NCBI GenBank assembly: GCA_963662985.1
Contig: OY760066.1
Location: 1 to 64,000, forward strand
Direction: 5' to 3'
Length of the DNA: 64,000 nucleotides
Source of the DNA: G963662985 sp963662985
GTDB lineage: Bacteria; Chloroflexota; Anaerolineae; Anaerolineales; UBA11579
The notes under the pieces were generated by a model that saw nothing but the letters and a program-made list of their open reading frames with translations, was not told the DNA's origin and ran no database searches. Every line of letters begins with the position of its first letter. The first letter of the stretch is position 1. Position numbers and translations under genes: made by a program. This document shows, one piece after another, positions 1 to 9,603 of the stretch.

Positions 1-1017
1 ATATCATTTTTTCAACCAATTGCATTTTCGAAAAAAAAAGATCAAAATTTAATTGCATATGTTGATCGAAAAAAGATCTATCTACGAGATTTTAAAAATG
101 GACTTTTATTAAAACATTTTGATTTTAGAAAAGGTTCAATAAAACATATAGAATTTTGTTATGATTCTCAAACATTGTTTTCAGAATCCTATTCAAACTT
201 AACTTGGTGGGATATTGAATGGGGGAGACCAATATTAAATGTAGAAAGCCCAAGAGATAAATTTCCATTTTATGGTCATAAAATAGGAAAAATTACATAT
301 TCGAAAGTAGATGTTGATAATTTTATTTGTTTAATTGCAGACAATTATTCAGAATATAGAAAAAATCATTCAATTTCTGAAAATCGTGTTCACTTATTTG
401 ATCTTAAAAATGGACATTCCGTACAATTTACAACAGACTATCAAGAAAATATAGAGTTGCTTTGTATTGATTCCAAAATGAAAACATTCATATCAGCAAG
501 TAAATATGGGAATATTATTAAATGGAATGTTGAAACAGGTGAAAAAATGCACGTTTTTAGTGAATATCCTTCTCTAAAATCATTGAAACAAATCCAATTT
601 TTAGAATTTAGGAAAAATGGAAACCAATTGGTTATTGGTAATACAAATGGAGAAGTGTATTTTTGGGACTATCTAACTGGAGAATTTCTCGCTAAAACCT
701 ATAATCTAGATCATGGGTACTTGTGGATTACACCTCCCGATATCTTTGCACCTAATGGGTGGTTGTTCACCGATCGTCCTGATCTAGTGTCTTTAATTGA
801 AATGAATAAAGATGATAATAAAAATCCTATCTTTATTTATGAAGATGATAAACGTTTTAAAGAGTATATGAAAATATATAATGATAAAGAGATGGTCTTG
901 ACTCGCCTAAATGATTATCAACGTTACCAAGAACTTTTAAATATAAGACTCGAGAATAAAAAGATAATAAAAAACCAATTACAATCGCAATTAAAAGTGA
1001 AATTACTATCAGAATAG
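1..1017 (+). CDS. WD40-like repeat protein, 5' end outside the window
   Basis: The reading frame is open from base 1, so the gene is cut by the left edge; the first in-window start codon (TTG at 175) is internal. Seen: recurring WD40-like blades with pairs such as IYLRDFKNG, LTWWDIEWGR, IIKWNVETGE and VYFWDYLTGE, each preceded by a short strand that often reads like a lookup of stored text or state. The last ~80 residues are charged and helical, ending in a Lys/Gln-rich tail. Family knowledge: such beta-propellers are protein-interaction scaffolds without a fixed catalytic role. The gene is very AT-rich, like the accessory genes at the other end of the window. No partner gene is visible, so the specific function is unknown. 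Confidence 0.6.
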   Translation: MSFFQPIAFSKKKDQNLIAYVDRKKIYLRDFKNGLLLKHFDFRKGSIKHIEFCYDSQTLFSESYSNLTWWDIEWGRPILNVESPRDKFPFYGHKIGKITYSKVDVDNFICLIADNYSEYRKNHSISENRVHLFDLKNGHSVQFTTDYQENIELLCIDSKMKTFISASKYGNIIKWNVETGEKMHVFSEYPSLKSLKQIQFLEFRKNGNQLVIGNTNGEVYFWDYLTGEFLAKTYNLDHGYLWITPPDIFAPNGWLFTDRPDLVSLIEMNKDDNKNPIFIYEDDKRFKEYMKIYNDKEMVLTRLNDYQRYQELLNIRLENKKIIKNQLQSQLKVKLLSE

Positions 1018-1156
1018 CATATAATCAAATTATTTTCTTCATAAAAAAAATAAAAAACGATTGAGTTTTATAAACTTCATAATAATAAAAAATACTTTGA
1101 AAACTTCTAATTCCAATTAAATTTTAAGATAATAATAAATATTCTAATTATTAAAA

Positions 1157-1182
1157 CAGGTCAAATCATCAAGTTTGACCTG
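1157..1182 (-). terminator. Hairpin terminator of the membrane-protein gene
   Basis: A 9-bp perfect inverted repeat, CAGGTCAAA and TTTGACCTG, with an 8-nt loop. On the minus strand it is followed by a T-rich run (TTTTAATAA), as expected 30-60 nt after the stop of the gene at 1216-2067. The plus side has no clear U-tract, so it serves mainly the minus-strand gene. The same ACAGGTCAA arm recurs in the hairpin at 45102-45129. Confidence 0.5.
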
Positions 1183-1215
1183 CCTATAATATTTATAAAT
1201 ATGAACTAAGAATAA

Positions 1216-2067
1216 TTATATTTTATTTCCATTCTTTCTTTCTTCCAAACATATTAAAAAATGAAGAACTAAAAATCCGAATAGCACAACAATGCCAAAT
1301 AACGGAAAGACATTTAAATCTACACTGTGAGTGATTCCAGAATGGCTAAAAACACCATTGACATAAGTAGCTGTTTTATACCAACCATTGTCTTTATATG
1401 TAACAGGATAAAAGACACCAAAGAAAAAACTGGCTATACTAGCGCCCAAGAGAATAAAAAAACTACCTTTATCTTTTCGACCATCATGCTCACCATGAAT
1501 AACTATCACTAAAATAAAGATTGTTATAAAAATGATATTAAACCATTTTCCTCTTTGATCAATTTGAATCGTATAGGAATGTGAAATTCTCCATATCAGT
1601 TTAGGTAAAAACGAATGTATAAAATAAAGAACCGCAATTAAAAAAGAGCTCACCCTTACTCTTAATTCCATATTTTTCCTATAAACATATATAGGAATAG
1701 CAATTGAAATCAAAAGAAATAAAACATTGTTGATGTAAGAAAAAACTCTTCGATATAGATAATAATAATTTAACCCATTATGAAAAATATAGGGAACAAA
1801 AATAATCAAAAGCATTAATAGATACACAAAAACCATAGTCATATATGGAAGATCAGAACTTATTACTGGGAATTTTGACTCAATCAGAAGAAAAAGAAAA
1901 AATAAAACTAATAAGCCTAGAAATGAATAAAACAGCGCTGTATCGTTATTTAACGATTGTTTTCCTTTTACACTCCACAATTCCGATACTTCCATAGACA
2001 TAATCAGCAATAAAAGTAGTAAATAAAAATAACTAATGCCTCTAGCTGTTTTAGGTAAAAAACGCAT
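1216..2067 (-). CDS. Polytopic membrane protein of unknown function
   Basis: About 283 residues from the ATG at 2067, which is preceded on the minus strand by a very strong Shine-Dalgarno AAGGAGGAAG. An upstream in-frame ATG at 2151 would add a poorly supported leader. The protein has about eight hydrophobic segments separated by short Lys/Arg-rich loops, and a larger loop near the C-terminus (around KTATYVNGVFSH). It has no motif I can tie to a transporter or enzyme family. It appears to be monocistronic, with a terminator at 1157-1182. Function unknown; an integral cytoplasmic-membrane location is the only safe statement. Confidence 0.7.
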   Translation of the reverse strand: MRFLPKTARGISYFYLLLLLLIMSMEVSELWSVKGKQSLNNDTALFYSFLGLLVLFFLFLLIESKFPVISSDLPYMTMVFVYLLMLLIIFVPYIFHNGLNYYYLYRRVFSYINNVLFLLISIAIPIYVYRKNMELRVRVSSFLIAVLYFIHSFLPKLIWRISHSYTIQIDQRGKWFNIIFITIFILVIVIHGEHDGRKDKGSFFILLGASIASFFFGVFYPVTYKDNGWYKTATYVNGVFSHSGITHSVDLNVFPLFGIVVLFGFLVLHFLICLEERKNGNKI

Positions 2068-2195
2068 AACTTCCTCCTTAATTTTTATGCATATATTAAA
2101 GCAAATAAGAATATAAAAAACAATGTGTAAAGTGGAATGCACTTTACACATATATTAAAAATTGAATGGAAAGAAATTTCTAAAAACTGAAGAAA

Positions 2196-4430
2196 CTACT
2201 TCATTAATTGATTTTGAAGATCATTAAATTGATCTGCTAATTTTTCAAAAGCATCAATCACATCGGGATCAAACTGTTTTCCTCTTTTTGCAATTATTTT
2301 TCTACATGTTTCTTCATGTGAGATTGCTTCTTTATAAATTCGTCGATTTCGCAATGTATCATATGCATCTGCCACACTTAGTATTCGGGCTGAAATTGGT
2401 ATTTCTTCTTCCTTTAAACCTTTTGGATATCCACTCCCATCCCAATTTTCATGATGATATAAAGTTAAATCAATTCCAATTTTGATAAAATCATTTTTAG
2501 GATATTGTTCACTAACTTTTATCAATGTCTCAGCGCCTATGATAGTATGTTTTTTCATAATTAAATATTCATCATCACTGAGAGCGCCGGGTTTAAGTAA
2601 AATATCATCCGAAATTCCCACTTTGCCAATATCATGTAGGGGAGAAGCATGATATAGATAATGAATAAATTTATCATTGATTATTTCTCGATACTTCTCT
2701 TTTTTACCAAGTTCTTCTGCCAACAATTTACAAAATAGTTGAACGCGTTTAATATGTTGACCAGTATCATTATCTCTAGATTCAGCTAAAATAGCTAAAG
2801 CAAGGATAGTTGTCATCTGAGAATTTGAGATTTCTTCTACTTGTTCAATAACCTTCTTCTGTAATTCGTTTTTTGAATCTGATAATTCTTTTTCAATCTT
2901 TTTTAATTCAGAAATATCAACCAACCATCCAATAATACTTTTTTCACCATTGTATTCAGTACTGAAATAATGGATCAGCAAGTCCAATATCTCTCCATTT
3001 TCCCCATTCGCCTTTAATTGAAAATTACGAACCTCTCCTGATTGATTTAAAAGATCAATAATTTGATCTCTAGTATTTGGATCATGATATAGCTGATAAG
3101 TTGTTTCCCCATTATATTTTCCAAAAAGATCATGATAAATTTTATTCGTATACTTTAGTTTTGCATTCGTAGAAATGGCAACCGCCACAGGACTATTATC
3201 AAGAATTTCTTGCAAACGGTTTTTTTCCTGATCTAATTGTTGTTGCAATTCTTTGTTTTTTGAGATATCCCAATTTAAACCGATCATTTTAATCGGCTGA
3301 CCATTCATATCTTTTTGAATATATGCGTATTCTTTTATATAATGAATACTTTGATCTGGCCAAATAATTCTATATTCAAAATCATAATTTTTCTTTGACT
3401 TTAATATTTTTTCTGTTTTTAATAATAAAGAATCTAAATCCTCAGGATGAACACGGTTTTTCCAATCGTCAATGGTTCCACTTGCTTCATTAGGATCCAT
3501 CCCATATATTTGAAACATGATTGTGTCCCATATTAGAATATCACTTTTAATATCCCATTCCCAAACACCAATTTTTGCATTTCTTGTAGCAAGTCCTAAG
3601 CGATAAGATAAATTTGATAACTCTTTAGTTTGTAATTCAATTCCTTCTGCTAATTCTTTATTTAACTGAATTAATTGATCCTCTGCTTTTTTTCGTTCAG
3701 TAATATCAATCACAAAACCAATAAAATGATTGACTTCCCCATTCTCATTAAATCTAGCCTTAACCACAATTTCTACAGGAATGATATGTCCATCTTTATG
3801 AATATATTCTTTTTCATATCGAATAACATCATTTTCTTGGGTTAACTTAGATAACATTTTACTTTCAAAGTCATTCCACTTGCTTGGAGTCAGGTTCTCA
3901 TTCCATTTGACTTTTTGCAGCTCTTCGTATGTATAACCGGTTAGAGTTAAAAATTGAGGGTTAGCATGATAAAGATTACCATTTGGATATCCAAAAGAAA
4001 TTGCTACAGGAGATGAAGAAAAAACATTAGATAATAAATTGTTTTTTTGAGACAACCCATTTCGGAATTGTTTTACCATTGAAATAATTTGAGTAACATG
4101 TAAAGCCAATTCATTTTTGGACTCTGGATAAGGTAAAAATAGATCAAATTTTTGTGAAGATAAATTCCCTTCAATATTCTTTTGATCGTAGAGATAGACA
4201 ATAAATAGTTCTGGAAAATTATTTTTGAAATTATATTGAGGTGATTCGTTTTCTAGAAGAAAATTAGATAAAATTAATATTTGTGGATCATATTTTTTAA
4301 TGTTTTTATAAACCTCTTCTGAGGAACTAAAGAAAATACATATATATCCAGCCTTACTGAACAATGCTTTGCTTTCAGCATCTTGATCATGATTCTTACT
4401 CAATATAAAAATATAATCATGATTCTTCAC
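2196..4430 (-). CDS. Receiver-like/PAS/HD-GYP protein, probable cyclic-di-GMP phosphodiesterase
   Basis: 744 residues. An N-terminal receiver-like domain (about 1-118) is followed by three PAS/PAC units (about 120-245, 270-395, 400-515), a short coiled coil and a C-terminal HD-GYP domain (about 540-735). The HD-GYP part keeps the metal and substrate signature: HIKRV, SPLHDIGKVGI, HHENWDGSGYPKGL, EIPISARILSVADAYD. Family knowledge: HD-GYP domains hydrolyse cyclic di-GMP to GMP or pGpG. The receiver looks degenerate: where a phospho-acceptor Asp is expected (DPQILILSNF) there is Ser or Asn, so control by a partner kinase is doubtful and the PAS domains are the likelier input. It is divergently placed from the SLC13 permease gene at 4655 and transcribed alone. 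Confidence 0.88.
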   Translation of the reverse strand: MKNHDYIFILSKNHDQDAESKALFSKAGYICIFFSSSEEVYKNIKKYDPQILILSNFLLENESPQYNFKNNFPELFIVYLYDQKNIEGNLSSQKFDLFLPYPESKNELALHVTQIISMVKQFRNGLSQKNNLLSNVFSSSPVAISFGYPNGNLYHANPQFLTLTGYTYEELQKVKWNENLTPSKWNDFESKMLSKLTQENDVIRYEKEYIHKDGHIIPVEIVVKARFNENGEVNHFIGFVIDITERKKAEDQLIQLNKELAEGIELQTKELSNLSYRLGLATRNAKIGVWEWDIKSDILIWDTIMFQIYGMDPNEASGTIDDWKNRVHPEDLDSLLLKTEKILKSKKNYDFEYRIIWPDQSIHYIKEYAYIQKDMNGQPIKMIGLNWDISKNKELQQQLDQEKNRLQEILDNSPVAVAISTNAKLKYTNKIYHDLFGKYNGETTYQLYHDPNTRDQIIDLLNQSGEVRNFQLKANGENGEILDLLIHYFSTEYNGEKSIIGWLVDISELKKIEKELSDSKNELQKKVIEQVEEISNSQMTTILALAILAESRDNDTGQHIKRVQLFCKLLAEELGKKEKYREIINDKFIHYLYHASPLHDIGKVGISDDILLKPGALSDDEYLIMKKHTIIGAETLIKVSEQYPKNDFIKIGIDLTLYHHENWDGSGYPKGLKEEEIPISARILSVADAYDTLRNRRIYKEAISHEETCRKIIAKRGKQFDPDVIDAFEKLADQFNDLQNQLMK

Positions 4431-4592
4431 AATAAAAACCTTAAATAAAAATCTCTTATAAAAAACTTAAGAATAAGATTAAAAAAATTATAATCTAATT
4501 ATACATTATAAATCTGGTAGGATATTATTTGTTTTCTTAATTAAATGACTTAACCATAATTCAAATGAGGTTTATCTTAACAGAGCTAATCT

Positions 4593-4621
4593 TTTTTATA
4601 GTTGTAAAAATAATTTATAAT
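4593..4621 (+). promoter_or_regulatory. Probable promoter of the SLC13 permease/CstB-like pair
   Basis: A perfect -10 TATAAT at 4616-4621 stands 33 nt before the TTG start at 4655. The -35 region 17 bp upstream is only a T-run, so the -35 match is weak. The region 4431-4654 is otherwise an AT-rich divergent spacer. Confidence 0.4.
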
Positions 4622-4654
4622 AGAGATAATTCTTAGCGAATAAAGGTGGCTTTT

Positions 4655-6445
4655 TTGGACACTAACCAAATTATTGTATTAATAATTCTTCTAATCACAG
4701 TCATTGCACTAATATTTGAATTTGTCAGAATTGATATTGTTGCGTTAATTTGTGTCATTTTGTTAGGTTGGACTGGAATTCTTTCATCTCAAGAATTATT
4801 CTCGGGATTCTCTAGTAGTGCTGTTATTGTTATGATTTCAGTAATGATTATGGGAGTTGGCATTCAAAAAACAGGGATAATGGATCAGTTTTCTCAATTT
4901 GTTTTATCCAAGAATAAAGGGAATGAGAAGAAAATCCTTTTAATCCTAACATCAACAGTAGGCATTCTTTCAAGCCTTATTCAAAATATTGGAGCAGTCG
5001 CACTATTTTTACCTGGTGTATTAAATATTTCAAAAGAAAAAAAGATTCCTAAATCAAGATTGATTATGCCTATCGGATTTGCGGCTATTCTAGGTGGTAC
5101 CATCACAATGGTAGGCTCAGGGCCATTGATTCTAGTCAATGATTTTCTGAAATCAGCTTCTTTGCAATCATATAATATTTTCTCTGTCACACCGATTGGT
5201 ATTTTATTGCTCATCTCTGGCATAGTTTACTTTTACTTTTTTGGCAAATACGTCCTTCCAAAAGGTATCACTAATCATGGAAAAGAATCACATCAAGAAA
5301 AATTAATTAACTCAATGAATTTACCACATTCATTTTATTATTATACAATTCCCGCTAATAGTCCCATTATTGGAAAAACAATTAATGAAGTTGGAATTTT
5401 TGATATACCAGATGTAAATATTATCGCCTTGTCCAAAGATAAATCCGTCCAATGTGCTCCTTGGCGACAAACAATATTTGAAGAAGGTGAAGATCTTTTA
5501 TTGATAGGCAAAGAACAGAATGTAAAAGAGTTTGCAGAAAAATGTTTGTTAACTCAAATCACATGTTGTGATGATTTTAAAGATTTCCATGATTCTTCAA
5601 CCTCAGGATTTGCAGAAGTGATTATTCCGCATGGCTCAGAAATAGTTGGAGAGACAATCAGAGAATATTCTTTTCGAAGACGACATGCAATTGAACCGGT
5701 TATTTTATTTAGTAAAGGAGAAGAAATTAGGTGTGATTTCTCTGACCATAAAATAATCCCCGGTGATTCGATGATTGTCTATGGGTTATGGGAACATATT
5801 GCTGAATTAAAGAGAGATCTCGATTTTGTTGTTGCCACTCCGTTTAAAGTAGAAAAGAAAAATCTTTCCAAACAATGGGAAGCAATTGCCTGTTTTTTGT
5901 TATCGATCATCCTCTCATTATTTGGCGTATCAGCCCCATTAGCATTTCTTACTGGTGCGGTAGGGATGATTTTACTGAATGTAATTAGCATCGAGGAAGC
6001 ATATCGAGCTATTGAATGGAAAGTCATTTTTTTGATAGCTGGCTTAATTCCTTTAGGTCTTGCCATGCAAAAAACAGGGGCGGCGGTCTTCCTCGCTCAA
6101 AAACTAATGGCAGTAGTGGTTGGGAAACCTACAAGTATAATTTTATTGATCATCGGCCTATTATCCACAATTTTCTCCTTAATCATGACAAATGTAGGTG
6201 CAATAGTAGTATTAGCTCCTCTAGTGATTGAATTTGCTACTCTTTCAAATTTAGATCCAAGAGCTCTTGTTTTACTAGCTGCAGTGAGTGTTGCGAATTC
6301 ATTTATATTACCAACACATCAAGTGAACGCACTGATCATATCACCAGGAGGATATACAAACAAAGACTTTTTCAAAGCTGGAAGTGGAATGACAATTTTG
6401 TTTTTATTAATTACAGTATTGTATTTTAATTTTGTAATGCTTTAA
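4655..6445 (+). CDS. SLC13-family permease with two TrkA-C domains
   Basis: About 596 residues. I place the start at TTG 4655 because AAAGGTGG (4642-4649) sits at normal distance from it; the GTG at 4646 overlaps that ribosome site. N- and C-terminal membrane halves of the DASS/SLC13 (ArsB-NhaD-like) fold flank a soluble centre (about 215-395) with two TrkA-C regulatory domains, recognisable by GKTINEVGIFDIPDVNIIAL, GEDLLLIGKEQNVKEFAE and GETIREYSFRRRHAIEPV. The paired re-entrant motifs are visible as SSLIQNIGAVALFLP and MTNVGAIVVLAPL. The family moves dicarboxylates, sulfate or related oxyanions. The next gene, 25 bp downstream, is a persulfide dioxygenase-sulfurtransferase, which suggests thiosulfate, sulfite or sulfate as the substrate (inference). 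Confidence 0.82.
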   Translation: MDTNQIIVLIILLITVIALIFEFVRIDIVALICVILLGWTGILSSQELFSGFSSSAVIVMISVMIMGVGIQKTGIMDQFSQFVLSKNKGNEKKILLILTSTVGILSSLIQNIGAVALFLPGVLNISKEKKIPKSRLIMPIGFAAILGGTITMVGSGPLILVNDFLKSASLQSYNIFSVTPIGILLLISGIVYFYFFGKYVLPKGITNHGKESHQEKLINSMNLPHSFYYYTIPANSPIIGKTINEVGIFDIPDVNIIALSKDKSVQCAPWRQTIFEEGEDLLLIGKEQNVKEFAEKCLLTQITCCDDFKDFHDSSTSGFAEVIIPHGSEIVGETIREYSFRRRHAIEPVILFSKGEEIRCDFSDHKIIPGDSMIVYGLWEHIAELKRDLDFVVATPFKVEKKNLSKQWEAIACFLLSIILSLFGVSAPLAFLTGAVGMILLNVISIEEAYRAIEWKVIFLIAGLIPLGLAMQKTGAAVFLAQKLMAVVVGKPTSIILLIIGLLSTIFSLIMTNVGAIVVLAPLVIEFATLSNLDPRALVLLAAVSVANSFILPTHQVNALIISPGGYTNKDFFKAGSGMTILFLLITVLYFNFVML

Positions 6446-6470
6446 CTATAGTGAAATAGAAGAGGGTAAC

Positions 6471-7844
6471 ATGTTGATTAAACATATTTTTATAAAAAAG
6501 ATTGCACACAGCTCATATATCTTAGCGGGTCAAAAGAATTGCGCAGTAATTGATCCTGAGAGAGATATCAATATTTATATTGAAGAAGCACGCTCGTTGG
6601 GTGTCAAAATAACACACATATTACAAACACATCTACATGCAGATTTTATCTCCGGACACTTAGACTTAGCCAAAGCCACTGGTGCAAAAATCTATTTAGC
6701 AAAGTCAGCAAAATGTAAAATTGATCATATACCTCTTTCAGAAGGAGATAAGCTAGAAATTGATAATCTCACAATAAATGTTTTAGAAACTCCCGGCCAC
6801 ACACCAGAGCATCTAAGTTACGTGGTTACTGATAATTTGAGAGGGCAAGATCCAATCGGTGTATTTGTCGGGGATACCTTATTTGTAGGTGATGTTGGTC
6901 GTCCAGATCTATTTCCAGATATTGCAATTGAATTAGCCGGTAAGTTATATCATAGCCTTCATGATAAATTGCTTAAGTTGCCCGATTTCTGTGAGGTATA
7001 TCCAGCACATAGCGCAGGATCTTTATGCGGACGTTCTATGGGACAGAAATATTTAACTACAATTGGATATGAAAGAAAATATAATCCAGTTCTACAAATT
7101 AACAATAAAGAAACTTTTATTAAATCACTCACCGAAGATATGCCCCCCGCACCAGACCACTTTAGTCGATGTAGTGAAATTAATTGCAAAGGTCCCAAAC
7201 TTATTGAAGAATTACCGCGATTAAAAGAATTATCAGCAGATGAATTTAAGCAGATTGCAGAAAATAAAGAGAATATAATCATAGACGCAAGAACCTATTT
7301 TGCATATGGAAGTCAACACATACAAGGCTCTTATCATATTGATTTAAATGGGAATTTTCCCACCTTTGTTGGTTGGATAATTCCTACAGACAAAGATATT
7401 TATCTTATTGCAGACGATCACTCAAAAGCAGAAGAGTGTAAATTATGGGCAAACCGTGTAGGGATTGATCGAATCAAAGGCTATCTGCTTGGTGGTGTAG
7501 CCGCTTGGATCTCTGCAGGGTTTGATACAAAAAAGATTGAGCAAATCTCAGCTCATGAATTTTCCGAATTATCAAAAACCAATCAGGAAGTAGTAGTAGT
7601 AGACGTTAGAGCACCTTCTGAATATGAAGAAAGCCATATTCAAGGAGCAATTAATATCCCTGTCGCAGATTTACGCACTCGTTACAATGAATTAGACAAA
7701 GAAAAACTCACTGTTCTCATTTGCAGTTCTGGCAACCGTTCTAGCTTAGGCACGAGTATTTTGGAATCCAAAGGATTTACAAATTTACGTAACATAACTG
7801 GGGGTTATACAGGCTTTACTGCAGCAGGGGGCAGGGTAGAGTAG
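6471..7844 (+). CDS. CstB-like persulfide dioxygenase-rhodanese fusion
   Basis: 457 residues, matching the size of staphylococcal CstB. Residues 1-230 form an ETHE1-type metallo-beta-lactamase domain with the metal motif THLHADFISGH, then ETPGHTPEHLSY, VGDTLFVGDVGRPD and PAHSAGSLCG. A first rhodanese-like domain (about 240-340) has lost its catalytic Cys (IADDHS at the loop). A second (about 355-455) keeps it at Cys418 in ICSSGNRS. Family knowledge: CstB oxidises low-molecular-weight persulfides to thiosulfate with O2 at a non-haem iron and so relieves sulfide stress. The gene lies 25 bp after the SLC13 permease, probably in one operon. It implies at least occasional oxygen exposure. Confidence 0.88.
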   Translation: MLIKHIFIKKIAHSSYILAGQKNCAVIDPERDINIYIEEARSLGVKITHILQTHLHADFISGHLDLAKATGAKIYLAKSAKCKIDHIPLSEGDKLEIDNLTINVLETPGHTPEHLSYVVTDNLRGQDPIGVFVGDTLFVGDVGRPDLFPDIAIELAGKLYHSLHDKLLKLPDFCEVYPAHSAGSLCGRSMGQKYLTTIGYERKYNPVLQINNKETFIKSLTEDMPPAPDHFSRCSEINCKGPKLIEELPRLKELSADEFKQIAENKENIIIDARTYFAYGSQHIQGSYHIDLNGNFPTFVGWIIPTDKDIYLIADDHSKAEECKLWANRVGIDRIKGYLLGGVAAWISAGFDTKKIEQISAHEFSELSKTNQEVVVVDVRAPSEYEESHIQGAINIPVADLRTRYNELDKEKLTVLICSSGNRSSLGTSILESKGFTNLRNITGGYTGFTAAGGRVE

Positions 7845-7873
7845 GAAAAATGTGTTAAACAACTACTTAAATC

Positions 7874-7903
7874 AAAAAAAAGTGCCTATAAAGCACTTTT
7901 TTT
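7874..7903. terminator. Bidirectional terminator between convergent operons
   Basis: Stem AAAAAAAGTGC / GCACTTTTTTT with the 8-nt loop CTATAAAG partly included. It is A-rich on the left and T-rich on the right, so it works on both strands. It ends the CstB-like gene (+) and the N-ATPase operon (-). Confidence 0.75.
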
Positions 7904-7930
7904 TAGCATTGGAATATAGAATAAAGTAAA

Positions 7931-8272
7931 TCAACAAGTTCTTTTAATCTCAATTGTTAATTTATTTTTATTCAATGTCACAGTAGATTCATCGATCATA
8001 GCCCCCACAAGATAAAGTTCTTCAGCAAGATCATCTTTTCCAACCAATTGCCAATAATACCCCTCCAGCTCATTTTGGCGATGATTTTTTAGATCATGTC
8101 GCAGCTTATCCACAAAATTATCTTCAAACTCACAATTATTTAAATCAAAAATGATATTTGTGCAATCAATTTGTTTTTTGATTTGAATATCAATCTCTTT
8201 CCCGCCATGATAAAGTAGAAAAGAGAGAATTTCATTCACGATTAAGGTAATCTTTTTACTTTCATTCTTCAT
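7931..8272 (-). CDS. Small hypothetical protein at the end of the N-ATPase operon
   Basis: 113 residues, beginning 4 nt after the stop of the DUF1576 gene, so it is in the same transcript as the ATPase. It has no signal peptide or membrane segment, a charged N-terminal helix (SKKITLIVNEILSFLLYHGGKE) and alternating strand-helix-strand predicted content with the patch IIFDLNNCEF. The overall pattern could be a small ligand-binding or anti-sigma/GHKL-like fold, but no ATP-binding signature is visible. Function unknown. Its position suggests it works with the DUF1576 protein. Confidence 0.6.
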   Translation of the reverse strand: MKNESKKITLIVNEILSFLLYHGGKEIDIQIKKQIDCTNIIFDLNNCEFEDNFVDKLRHDLKNHRQNELEGYYWQLVGKDDLAEELYLVGAMIDESTVTLNKNKLTIEIKRTC

Positions 8273-8276
8273 TTAA

Positions 8277-9590
8277 TTAATCCTTTTTGAATGCATCAAT
8301 AATTGGAACCAAAATCCCTGCTACCAATCCACCTGCAAATCCATTATTATACAGATTGATCCCACCATGGATAACACCTACATTTGTAACTAAAATCATA
8401 TGAAATACACCCGCAACCATCCCAATAATTGGTCCATACGTACCCGCAATTGGGGCTAATGTCGTAGATAATAAAACAGCCAACACAATTCCAGTGGAAG
8501 ATAATTCATACCCAAAAAATACAGCTGTCAAGATCACGCCTGCCATTATAGGCAAGCTATTTTTAAAATGTTTCCCAAATGCACCAAATCCAACCAATGT
8601 CATAATACCTGCGATAGTAGCACCATTCACTACACTTCCTACCAAATAAATATATGCAAGACCAACAAAACCTAATAATGCCATGTTAACAAAAGTAATC
8701 CCATATCCCACTAAATAAGGAAAATCGGTCACCAAAGTGCCCCGATACTTAAAAATATTTTTAAGTTGAAACAAGCTTTGTGGGTTTATAAATAAGCCAA
8801 CCAATAACAAACTTACTAAAAGTAGCAATAATAAAACAATCACAACAAGTTGATTTTCTTCTGAAATAATATTTACCGGCTCAACTTCAAGTCCAAAACT
8901 TCGTAATAAACTTGTAAAGAATGTGCCAATGATCCCAGCAGTAAAACCAAGATTATAAATATTATACCCGTTGTGAAACCTCAACATATGAGACGAAAGC
9001 GGGACAGCAACAAAACCTATAAAAACTCCTAAGATTATTGCAGTGAGAATGCCAACTGGTAATGGGAAAATATCAAGATAACTAACCTCGCTAATAATTG
9101 GAGCCAAAGCTGTTGCAAACATTGCAACCACAATCACTTCTTTGAAAGAAGTTTTTTGAAACTTTGCATATAAATAGCCACCTAAGTAGATTGGAAAGAT
9201 ATTATAAAAATTTTTCCCAAAAAATGAGAAACCAATTACAGTATAGAACGCAGCAATCACCACCCCATTAATTTTTATTTTATAACGATGAATTAAATAT
9301 AAATTCACAAAACTGATAATAGCTGCATTTAGTAATGTTGCAGCAACGCCGCCAACTTTTAAAAAATCAGTTAGTAAAATTGTGGGAGATAATAGAATTT
9401 CTTTTAATCCAAGAAAGATCTGCTGCCATCCTTCTTCTAAAATTCCATAACCAATACTGAAAATTAAAAATAAAATGGGAATACTTAATAAAAAATGGAA
9501 AATAAAATTGTTATCAATATCTTTTTCAGCAACTGAAAAAAGAGTATTGGAAGGTTCTAATTTTGATTTATTTTTATGATTTCTAGCCAT
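8277..9590 (-). CDS. DUF1576-family integral membrane protein
   Basis: 437 residues with about 12 hydrophobic segments and a short Lys-rich cytoplasmic N-terminus. The sequence has two similar halves: FYTVIGFSFFGKNFYNIFP and TLVGFGAFGKHFKNSLP each carry a GFxxFGKxFxNxxP motif, and HNGYNIYNLGFTAGIIG is mirrored by HGGINLYNNGFAGGLVAG. This internal duplication is typical of channels and secondary transporters. I recognise it as the DUF1576 family, whose function is unknown. It starts 13 bp after atpG in the same direction, so it is co-expressed with the ion-translocating N-ATPase. An ion- or osmolyte-linked role is a guess from context. Confidence 0.78.
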   Translation of the reverse strand: MARNHKNKSKLEPSNTLFSVAEKDIDNNFIFHFLLSIPILFLIFSIGYGILEEGWQQIFLGLKEILLSPTILLTDFLKVGGVAATLLNAAIISFVNLYLIHRYKIKINGVVIAAFYTVIGFSFFGKNFYNIFPIYLGGYLYAKFQKTSFKEVIVVAMFATALAPIISEVSYLDIFPLPVGILTAIILGVFIGFVAVPLSSHMLRFHNGYNIYNLGFTAGIIGTFFTSLLRSFGLEVEPVNIISEENQLVVIVLLLLLLVSLLLVGLFINPQSLFQLKNIFKYRGTLVTDFPYLVGYGITFVNMALLGFVGLAYIYLVGSVVNGATIAGIMTLVGFGAFGKHFKNSLPIMAGVILTAVFFGYELSSTGIVLAVLLSTTLAPIAGTYGPIIGMVAGVFHMILVTNVGVIHGGINLYNNGFAGGLVAGILVPIIDAFKKD

Positions 9591-9603
9591 TCACACCTTG
9601 AGA

